Made by a program: the position numbers and the translations under genes. Below the pieces are notes generated by a model. It searched no databases. It had not been told where the DNA came from and saw only the letters and a list, made by a program, of their open reading frames with translations. A stretch of DNA of 64,000 nt from Populus alba (taxonomy: Eukaryota > Streptophyta > Magnoliopsida > Malpighiales > Salicaceae): the NCBI RefSeq assembly GCF_005239225.2, contig NC_133300.1, positions 2,137,875 through 2,201,874 of the forward strand, read 5' to 3'. Within the stretch, counting starts at the first letter, position 1; the number at the start of each line of letters is the position of its first letter. Positions 55,356 through 64,000 of this stretch are shown in pieces.

Positions 55356-58300
55356 ATTTTGAAAACCATTGGAGCTTCTTGGGTCACCCAATTCTGGAAC
55401 TTTTCGCCTTGAGCCAACTTGCGCACAAAGGTCTTGGCGGAGACTTCTTCTAGTGTATGGATCGTCAGTTGTGGCAGCACTTCATCTTCTTTTCCCGCTA
55501 TTTCTTTCGCATCACCTTTTTCCTTCTCCTTTCCCTCCAAGGTGTTTATGCTCATATTTGCCAAGCTCTAGACCCAGGCTTTCAGCTCCCTTATCATGTT
55601 GCACTATGTATGCAGCTCTTGGGAATGATAACGCTAAGGGGAGGGATTTCTAGCTGTTTTCTTCTTCAAGATCTCTTCCTTTAATTCTAGCCATCCTTCT
55701 TGTCCTTCTCCGATCAGCAGCCCCACGATAATCCTCTTGGTTAGGTTGATATCCTAGCCCAAATCTTTGATCAGCCTTTCTCTTCCTTGTCGGATTAGCC
55801 CTTCTGGTATTCCGCAAGCGAGGTTATATCGACGTGGGACCCACGGTTCAAGAAACATAGACTTGCCATCCTGGCCGCTTCTTGAGATCCTTGGTCTTCT
55901 TAACACGGTGTTCTCTGGTACCGCGCAGTCAGTGTTCACGATCTCAAAAGCATGGATATTGTTATCCTTGGCAATCCTCCGCTTCGATGAAAGGCACAGC
56001 CACATTCTTTGTCATGGCTATTACCTCCTCAGCCCTGACGGTTACTAACATCCCATTCATGATGTACTTCAAACATTGGTGTAATGATGAAGCTACTGCC
56101 CCCGCTGCGTGGATCTTCCCAACAACATACTATAGGAAGGGTGAATATCCATAACCTGAAGTGTTACTAAGAACATTTGCGGTCCCACATATAGCTCCAC
56201 TTCTAAAGTCCCAAGTATTGGCCTAGGTGAGCCATCATATGCTCTGGCCATCATAGTACTTGGCTTCATATGAGATTCATCAATCGGCATTTCCTCCAGA
56301 ATGTGCTTTGGCAATACGTTCAGGGCCGAGCCATTATCGACGAGCACCTTCCCTACGAGGCAGTCTTTGCACCTAACTGTGATGTATAAAGGCTTGTTGT
56401 GTCCGGTACCTTCAGCATCAAGCTCATCAGATGTGAAGTAGAGGTAATTAGTTGCATGGATCCTCCCCACTAAATGCTCCATAGTTTTATGTTCAATGTC
56501 TTGGGGTACATACGCCTCATTCAATACCTTTTGCAAGGCATTTCGATGCGGCTCAGAGCTGAGTATCAAGGACATAAGGGAGATCCAAGCTGGAGTCTTT
56601 TTTAGTTGATCCACTATGCAATATTCGCTATGCTTGATCAACTTCAAAAATTCATTCGACTCCTCTTCCGTTACTGGCTTATTAACTTCTGGTGCTTTGT
56701 CCAGATCTACCACTTCTTTACCCTTTTCCTTCCTCCATTCTTCAGGCGTAAAGCAACGACCACTTCTGGTCAAACCACCTATCTCCGTCTGGAACAAAGG
56801 AAAAGGAGCTCGAACGTTGGAGGCATACCCATAATTGTACGGCATGGCCTTGTGATTCTCTTTTGTGCAGGACGGTTTAACCAAGATCAGCCTTGGGGGC
56901 CCATTAGCAGTCTGTTGAACCCTGCAAACTCCTGCCATCTTATCTTGACCTTCCATCATACTTACTTCACACCTGCTCTCCATGGGTTCAATCCTCAATT
57001 GTCCCATCCTCAACATTTTAGCGATCTTTTTGCAAAACTCGGTGCAATCCTCAATGTGATGTCCATCTCTTCCATGGAACTCACAGTAGTCACTTCTCTC
57101 CAATTGGCTTACCACCTTTACCGCTATAAATCCTGATTGTACTAACATGTTGTACAATCTTTTCATCGGCACCTTCAACACCTTGCATTGATTTCCCACT
57201 TCGATCATGCCTATTCCGCCATTGTTTGGAACATGTTTAGGCAATGGGTTTGAATTGACATTGGGCTTGTCTTCGAAAGATACCCATCCTAACTTAATAA
57301 GTTCCGATAACCTCTTCTTGAATGCATAGCAGGTTTCAATCCCATGCCCGGGATTACCCCCATGGTACTCGCAAGTCAAATCGGGCTTGTACCAAATTGG
57401 GAATGGTGGTTGTAGTGGTAGTGTAGGGATAGGAGCTATTTGTCCAATGCTCACAAGTTTGGCATACATGTCTTTCAAAGGCATGGGTAATGGTGGCAAT
57501 TGTTCTGAGGTGTATCTTGAGTGGGGTCTTTGGTAATGATTTTGGTAGTTTGGTTGGTTATTTGTTTGATTAGGTGAAAAAGGTTGGTTAAAGTTTACGC
57601 GTGGGAATTGAGAGGTAGGTGCTTGTGGACTGTGGAAATTCACTTTTTTGCCTTTGTACCCGCCTTCCAAATTGTTAACATTCCCCTTCTCTTTCCTTCC
57701 CCATAAAACCTTTCTTTCTCTAAAGGCCCCGCTATGCGCCCTGCTTTAATTCCTTGCTCTATTCTTTCCGCCACACGTACAACATCATAGAAATGTTGAG
57801 ATGAGCTACCCATTAAATGCTCATAGTAGGGTGCCTTGAAGGTATTGGCGAACAAAGTCACCATCTCCGTTTCTATCAAAGGGGGTTGCACGTGCGTAGC
57901 CTCGTCCCTCCATCTTTGCGCATAAGCCCTCACTGACTCTTGGCTTCTCTTTTCCATTGACATAAGGCTAGTCCGATCAGGAGCAATCTCCAAGTTGAAT
58001 TTGTATTGCTTCAGGAAAGCCTCCACTAAATCCTTCCATTTCTTAATCTTGGCATTATCCAGCCTCATGTACCAACTTAGCGCAGACCCCGATAGACTGT
58101 CTTGGAAAAAGTAGATCAGTAACTTATCGTCATGAATCACCTCAGCCATCTTATTGCAATAAGATCGAAGGTGAGTGTTTGGGCATTCCAACCCAGTGTA
58201 CCTTATAAACTCGGGTATCCTAAAATCTTTTGGTACCGTGATGTTTGGCACCAAGCATATTTCTGACGCTCGCATGGGGTCAAACCAGTCATTTCCCTCG

Positions 58301-58657
58301 ACTGCTCTTAACCTTTCTTCCAAAGCTGATATTCTTTGTCACGTTCATAAAACCAGCGGACCTATTATCGGAGGGCCGCTCAGCTGTTAAATCTACAGTG
58401 ATGTGAGCTTGAGGGGGTTGAACGGGAATGGTAGGTGCAAAGTGTTGCCCTGTCACTGAATCTGCCCCCATATTCTGAGATACTCCCGGGACAGGGGCCG
58501 ACGGTGCTCCTATAGGTGGTTGGGCAGATGTTCCCTCCCCATTCTTGGCTTTTAAAAGTTGCTCAAGCAGATTGGTCAACCGGGAAACTTCATTTTTCAC
58601 GGATTCCAACTCGGTCTGGTAGTGCGACTCTAACTGAGCTCTTTCTTCGTTTTCCAT
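55356..58657 (-). pseudogene. Gag-protease of the right-hand element, frame-broken
   Basis: Reading leftwards: 58657-58289, coiled N-terminus of Gag (LESHYQTELESVKNEVSRL) and a proline-rich linker; frame change near 58310; 58323-57640, Gag core with DFRIPEF, SWYMRL and FLKQYKFN (retrotransposon Gag family); frame change near 57655; 57670-56093, QP-rich linker, two zinc-knuckle-like motifs of the C-x2-H type (CEYHGGNPGHGIETC and CEFHGRDGHHIEDC) and an aspartic protease with VDNGSALNVLP. The protease is cut near 56105 by a small deletion just after LLGR. Remaining coding (56090-55356) is in pieces, the last being 55564-55355 (TIHTLEEVSAKTFV to VFKM). Gag forms the particle; the protease processes it. 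At least four frame breaks make this copy defective. Confidence 0.88.
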
Positions 58658-59057
58658 TCTTGATCTGGACCGGGTTTGGTGGACTCTGGATGTGGGACCT
58701 ATGTTTCACGATCTGGAGATGCATGCATAGATGTATGAGAAAATGTATGACTGTGATGGATGCATGCATGTTTTATTGTGAACGAAAAACAACCATCCCA
58801 TTATAAGCATTCTCTTGTCACATTGCTTTGATAGAAGTTCTGCCTTTCGAGTCGTTTGCTTGAATCATGTTCACCAAGAGACAGATTTTGCATAAAAAGA
58901 TGGGTCAACGCCCTTTTCATTAATGCTTGGATAAAAAATACATTTTAGAAATACAACAATGCTAATCTCTTTCCTCCCTAAACTCCTTAGCCAAAGGTAA
59001 GAAAGCAAAGCCGCGGTTCTCAATCTTCCCTAAAAAGGCATCGGTTTCAGCTAGGCT
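58658..59057. other. Spacer between ORF1 and gag
   Basis: No coding signal on the minus strand. It includes a run of ATGCATG-type words at 58717-58770. Nothing else seen. Confidence 0.5.
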
Positions 59058-60956
59058 TCAACGATAGCGAATGATGTCTCCTCCCACATTCCGCGCATTA
59101 ATTCTAATAATTCGAGCATGTGCAGCAGCTTCGTCCATTTGCTCATCGGTTTTGATCATTTTTTCTATGAGCAACATGTTAGTTCTGTTCAAAGCAGTGT
59201 TGTTGGCGTCGATTCGATCCTTGTGCTTTTCCGTTGCTACTAGCTTCTCGTCTAAATACTTCGACTTTTCGCGTTCTTTGTCGAGCTTTATCCTTGTAAC
59301 TTTTATCTCATTCCTCTTGGCCGCTAACTCTGCTTTAACATCCTCGAATCCTCCCCTTTTGCTTTCCAACTCTATATATTTCTTATTCAAATCCTTATAC
59401 CTCCTAATCCTATCCATTAGTTCGAATTGCACTTGCACAAATTTTTCTTAGTAATATTTTGCACTTTCTTGGCAATCGCTAAAGTCCATCTCCATTGCTT
59501 CAAGTTCAGAACAACTTTGCATCCAATCCAAACTCAACCCTTTAAGCTCCTTCTCACTTCTTTCCCTAGCAATCTTCTCCTTAACCAACTTTAACTCAAG
59601 CTTGGTTATTTTCGCATCTCTCGACTGTATTTGCTCATCTAGAAATGTTCTCCTTTTATCCTCTTCTAGCATCATTCCTTCCAACGTCGCCTTGTCCTTT
59701 CTGCTCTTGCTCAACTCTATTCTTAGTTTGTCCACTTGCTTCTCATTCACCGTTAACCTCTTTCTTTTGAGGGGTTCCTCTATGGTTTGAGGAATTTGAC
59801 TTCTACACGAGGCATGGCTGAAGCAGCTAAATCATCTTCAATATTAACCTCTTTTCCCTTAATAGGCTCCTCTATAGCGCAAGGCATGGCTGAAGCAGCT
59901 GAGGCTCTCCATTTTACATATCCTTCGCTCACACTTGGATCTCTCAAACCTTCTATTTCCACCAACACTAGATGCTCCCAATCTTGTTTGATGATCTCCA
60001 AAACTTCTTTCGCCATGGGATCTTTGAACAGACCAAAGAATTGAGCAATTCCCATAGTCCTGGGAACAAACTGTATGCCCCCAAATTGTCTTACCACTAA
60101 AGTCGGAGCATAACTCACATAACCCGTAATCCCCCAATGGTACCAACGCCTTGCCACAACTCATTAGGACCTTCGTTGTTGTTACCCATGGTGCTCTCCA
60201 TTTAAAATCGCTATTAGGTAAACCTTCTAATTTATCCACCCAACCCTGGTTGTCTAGATCTCCCCATTCTTCTTCTTCCACTAACTTTAGGGGTTTTTGA
60301 GTGAACCACAAAAAATTATTGAAGACAGGTTTCTTTGTTTCGATATGGCTCACCATCCAAATATACAACAGTTGCGTGCAGCATCTCATTGCTCCTTTTC
60401 CAGCCTTTCTACAATGGTTAAGTGTCAAAAATGTTTCGGCTAAGATAGCAACCACTGGATTGATTTGTGTGTTATCATACTCCACATAAGCAGCAGCTGC
60501 CTCCAAGCTTACTAAACCAGTCTGACTTGGGAACAACACAAGGCCAAATATACCTAAGGCAATCAATCTCTCTTTTTCTACTTCTGACTCCTTTTCCAAC
60601 TCTAGCATCCTCCATTTCAAACCGGTGCCATTCTTTTCCAGGAACTTTTCCAAGTTGGAGATTCTGAGCAGTTTTGACAGCTCAGGGATGATCTTGTCGG
60701 ATCTCAAAGGAGAATAAATCCGATACAGGTCATTCGGAAACTCGGTCAACAATCCATATTCCTCAATCGTGGGGCACAAGTCTACGCTTCCAAAGGAGAA
60801 ACATCGGTATTCTGGATCCCAAAAATGAACTAAGGCTCGCACAGCTGGGCTTAAAACTTCTACCTTTGCGATTTCCATCAAACGTCCGTATTTCCTAAAA
60901 AATGCATCTTTATCCACATTCTGAAAATGAGTCGTTAACTTGTTCACCTCATTCAT
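59058..60956 (-). pseudogene. Extra ORF1 of an Ogre-like element (upstream of gag), frame-broken
   Basis: Starts MNEVNKLTTHFQNVD at 60956 and contains FWDPEYRCFSFGSVDLCPT and EEYGLLTEFPN, which I associate with a plant transposon-borne domain (DUF7745; distant likeness to the plant mobile domain). A frame change near 60160 is followed by RWYHWGITGYVSYAPTLVV and QFGGIQFVPRT down to 59780. A long coiled coil follows in two pieces (59750-59448 and 59438-59058) after stops. In total about 630 codons with three interruptions. An ORF1 between the 5' LTR and gag is the defining trait of Ogre elements, and its function is unknown. No enzyme motif was seen. The domain name is from memory and should be checked. 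Confidence 0.75.
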
Positions 60957-61589
60957 ATATGCAATTTAGGTTCTTGATTGGCGACATCTTCTTAGCATCG
61001 CTTCTAAGGCAGTCTCCTTCAATCAATTGTGACAGTTCAGAATTCTTTCCATACTCTATGATGGAAGATTTGGTGATGGTCATTTCGTTCACAAATCCTG
61101 CAATTCAAAATGCATGGGGGGTTAGTCTTGTTTTGATGCAAAAGATTTATATCGGAACATACACCCTAAGGATAGGTTCTAGTTCTTTTACGTGAGACAT
61201 AGGGTAGGTTTACTACTAGGTCTCTAAAAGAGGGTCTCTTGCTGTTCCAGTGATCACCCTCGTAAAGGCGATATGGAGGTCCAGCAGATAGTGGGATGGC
61301 ACGTGTACCAATCACTATCAGTCTAAACACTCAGCAAAGAGTTGGGGTTTACACAAACTTAAGCCTTGACTCAAGTCATAAGGCAAGCTGCTAGTCCCCC
61401 ACTTAAACTTAGAGTTACATGTGTGTGCCCTCCAAAACATACTAATAATAATAAAGTGATGCATGATTATGCCATGTATGATAGAATGTAAAGATATATG
61501 CTAAAGCTTTTAAACAAAACATCATAAGAAAACAAAAACCAATAACACATAACATAAACAAACAAACAAATCAAGCTTAGTCCTAACAT
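60957..61589 (-). other. 5' leader of the right-hand element
   Basis: Between the primer site and ORF1. It may contain more of ORF1: a MSPIKNLNCIYE frame ends just before the 60956 ATG. A second short minus-strand purine-rich stretch is present, but no splice site can be named with confidence. Confidence 0.5.
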
Positions 61590-61606
61590 CCCCAGTGGAG
61601 TCGCCA
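61590..61606 (-). other. Primer-binding site, tRNA-Arg type (right element)
   Basis: Minus strand TGGCGACTCCACTGGGG, identical to 47437-47453 and 3 nt from the LTR. Confidence 0.75.
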
Positions 61607-62759
61607 TTCTGTCACACCCCCACAAAAAATTATAAAGGCACGACATCGGTTGGCGATTTTCGTTGTGTTCTGATGATTTGGTTCTTTGGAGTCGCCACCT
61701 AGTATTTGGTCACTAGGAACCCTAACTGGTCTTTCATAGATTCTAAGGCAAGGGACTGGTTGCGTAAAGGGAAGGTACTAGCACCCCTAGTACGCCATAC
61801 CTAAGGTAAGCTGCTTGGTGTTTGGTTTGCTCTATAGTCTATGGTGTTGGTGTTTTCTAATCCCGTCAACTCGTAAATCGCAAGGAAAAGAGAATAAAAG
61901 AACGCAGAAAATTTCACAATTCTTAAAAAAACAATTACTTTTCACGACTCGTAAACCGTGGAGAGAAAAAAAAAATTAAAATTTTGAAATGTTCTCGATC
62001 GCAACCAAAGCTTCTTTCAAACATGTGCGTTGATTTATTACTCCCGATAATATTTTGGATGTTCGTCCTTTTAAGGATTTCTTCATCCAAACATTAGCGG
62101 TGAACAATAACCACAACTTCTCCTCCCAAAATAAGATTTTTATAGTTTTTGGAATATTGGCCAATACCCTTTGGAGTTTTACAAACAGGTTGTAAAATCC
62201 ACAAATGCAAGAAAATGATTTTTGTGTTTAAGAAATCTATGCGACAACACATTTTCAAAACTTCCAATATTTTTTTTTATATATAAAAAGAACATTCAAA
62301 ACATGCTAGTGTATTGGCCGTATGCATGAAAACAAAACATTTTTTTTTTATAAACTCTTTTTTTTTTTTTACGAAAACAGGTGTTTTTTAAATACTGAAA
62401 TTATATCCCCATAGTAAAAAAAAAATGCAAATCAATATATACCAAGAACAACAATATTTTTTTTTTTACTTTTCAGAATTTTTTTTTATTTTTTTGAGAA
62501 AGAAAAAAAAATACATATATACACACATGCATAATATAATAATATAATATAATATTAATATATTAAATGGGCTGGGCCGGCCTAATTAATTGGGCCGGAC
62601 TCCAGCCCCAAAAAGACGTTGGGCCGGACTCGGCCCAACAGTGTCTTGTCTTCTGGGCCGGACCGGCCCAGACCCATATCATTGGGCCCGACCCTGTCTG
62701 GCCCAAAAGAAAAACAGAAATGAACGGGGGGGGGGGGAATTATTTTCCCCCCTGTGCCT

Positions 62760-62789
62760 CCTGCATGCAGAAACGATTCTGCATGCAGG
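62760..62789. repeat. Hairpin in LTR 3
   Basis: Arms 62760-62772 and 62777-62789 (CCTGCATGCAGAA and its complement), 4-nt loop, as in LTR 1. Confidence 0.85.
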
Positions 62790-63163
62790 GGGCAAGAATT
62801 AAAACAAGATTAACAAAAATGTGCAGGGGAGGAGGCGTACCTGGCGCGGCGGAGACGATGGCTTGCTGGCGGTGCTGCGGTGGAGGCGGTGGCAGTGACC
62901 TACTCCTGTCGACTCCTCACGGCGAATTCCAAGTGGTCCGGCGACGTCCTCTCGGTTCGTTTGCTTGGTTTCGGTTTTCTCACTTCCCTCCTGGTTTCAA
63001 ACCTTCCCTTTGCTTTCGGTTTTCTTGGGTTTTTTTGTAACTCTCTCCTCTGTTATGGTGTTTCTCTCTCTTCCTCTCTCTCTCAACTGTCTCGGTTTTT
63101 TTTCTTTCTTTTTCGGGTCACTTCATCGGTCCCTCCTTTTTTCTTCTCACTCTGCTTCTTCTC

Positions 63164-63171
63164 TATTTATA
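63164..63171 (-). promoter_or_regulatory. TATA box of LTR 3, likely promoter of the right-hand element
   Basis: TATAAATA on the minus strand. As the 5' LTR of the more complete element, this is the promoter that would drive its transcript leftwards. Confidence 0.7.
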
Positions 63172-64000
63172 GGCATATCGGGGCATGCATGGGGGAATGA
63201 GGCGTGCTGGTCGGTCGGTCGGTCGGCAGGCGCCGCTGCCAAGGTGCTTCTCTCGGGTTCGGTGGCGCGGCGGGTGGTCGACCAGCGGCTTCGGTTTCGG
63301 GGGTCCCAAGGTGTGGGGCGTCGGGCCATGGCACGTGAGGAGAGAGGCGGGGACAAAAACCCCGGTTTTCCTCTCCTCTGCTACGCCTGCGGGGGGAAGA
63401 AGAAGAGAAACAGTGCCGTTCAAAACGGCACCGTTTGGTCTTTTTTTTTTTAAAAAAAAAAAAAAACGCATGAAACGGCGTCGTTTTGGAGAAAACGCGC
63501 CGTTTCATTTAAATGTGGCGCCAGAAATGCGCCAACGTTCACATCAGTCCCCCAATTATTTTTGTTCCTTTCAATTGCGTCCCTGCCAATTTCGGTCTTG
63601 TCCGCCAAGTTGGCCGCCTTTTCCACTTTGGTCCTTGGCCTCTAAATTATGCAATTTAGCCCTCAATTGATCAATAAACTTTCAATTTCTTCAATTAGGC
63701 CCCTCAATCAATTCCAAACAGCCCCCCTATCTTTGCGCCTTTTCAAATTGGTCCCTGGTTTCGGATTTTCACAATTAAACCCCTAATTGGCCATTAAACT
63801 TCAATATTTATGCAATTAAGCCCCTGATTTGACTTAATAAATTCCTAAAAATCATAATTTGGCCCCAGAACTTTAATTTCTTCAATTTAAAGCCCAAATT
63901 GACTTAAAAAATCAATTTTCTTGCAATCAAATCCTATAAATCCAATAAAAAATCAATTAAACCCATAAACATCCAAATTTGGGCTTCTCTCCTCAAAATT

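Larger units (their letters stand above)
61610..64000 (-). mobile_element. LTR 3 (family A), rightmost, cut by the window edge
   Basis: Starts TGTCACACCC at 61610 after a primer site; the last ~190 bp lie outside the window. Over the first ~330 bp it differs from LTR 1 at only about two positions, and shares with LTR 1 the absence of the ~75-bp segment seen in LTR 2. TATA box at 63164-63171, hairpin 62760-62789, AACGG cluster 63413-63510. Frames of 157-162 codons inside are not genes. Confidence 0.9.

Overview
The window looks like nuclear DNA of a woody dicot, most likely Populus or a close Salicaceae relative. The signs are an AT-rich background, spliced coiled-coil NBS-LRR (CNL) resistance genes in a cluster, and nested Ty3/gypsy and Ty1/copia retrotransposons. 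The genus is inferred from the look of the CNL proteins; no marker sequence fixes it. No bacterial or organellar genes, rRNA, tRNA or CRISPR arrays were seen.

Layout. (1) 1-5.7 kb: the end of an LTR, then a roughly 1.1 kb tandem duplication carrying remnants of a hAT transposase C-terminus; a solo LTR with a perfect 5-bp target duplication (2816-4548) sits in the second copy. (2) 5.7-13.3 kb: an NB-ARC pseudogene fragment fused to the 3' end of a plus-strand gypsy element with several tandem-repeat blocks, then LTR pieces, a single exon of a UBC27-like ubiquitin-conjugating enzyme, a hAT-type MITE, and a ~450-490 bp direct repeat bracketing this patchwork. (3) 13.4-41.6 kb: the CNL cluster. 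Nine pieces of the same CNL family are visible across the window (eight of them here); only one (16386-21639, two exons, 1498 residues) is uninterrupted. A second near-full copy (33273-38467) has four small frame-breaking insertions, each in a short homopolymer or dinucleotide run. The rest are fragments. A membrane-protein 3' end, a truncated copia element and an unclassified LTR lie between the two large copies. Much of 27.4-30.6 kb is repeated at 32.2-34.4 and 39.8-41.2 kb, so the cluster grew by segmental duplication.

(4) 41.8-64 kb: minus-strand Ty3/gypsy DNA of the Tat branch, Ogre-like. It has the rare form LTR-internal-LTR-internal-LTR, with the central LTR shared. The right-hand internal region has, in transcript order, a tRNA-Arg-type primer site, an extra ORF1, gag-protease, a 211-bp intron whose removal keeps the frame, an intact-looking RT/RNase H/second RNase H/integrase ORF, and a 3' UTR of ~108-bp tandem repeats. 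The left-hand internal region has lost about 8.4 kb and keeps only the integrase end. The outer two LTRs resemble each other more than the central one, which a simple unequal crossover does not explain.

Functionally, the one intact CNL is a candidate intracellular immune receptor. Everything else is decayed resistance genes or mobile DNA. No operon-like cooperation is expected. The best leads are the composite Ogre-like element, its intron and ORF1, LTR promoter features shared between families, and rapid change in the LRR array of the intact CNL.
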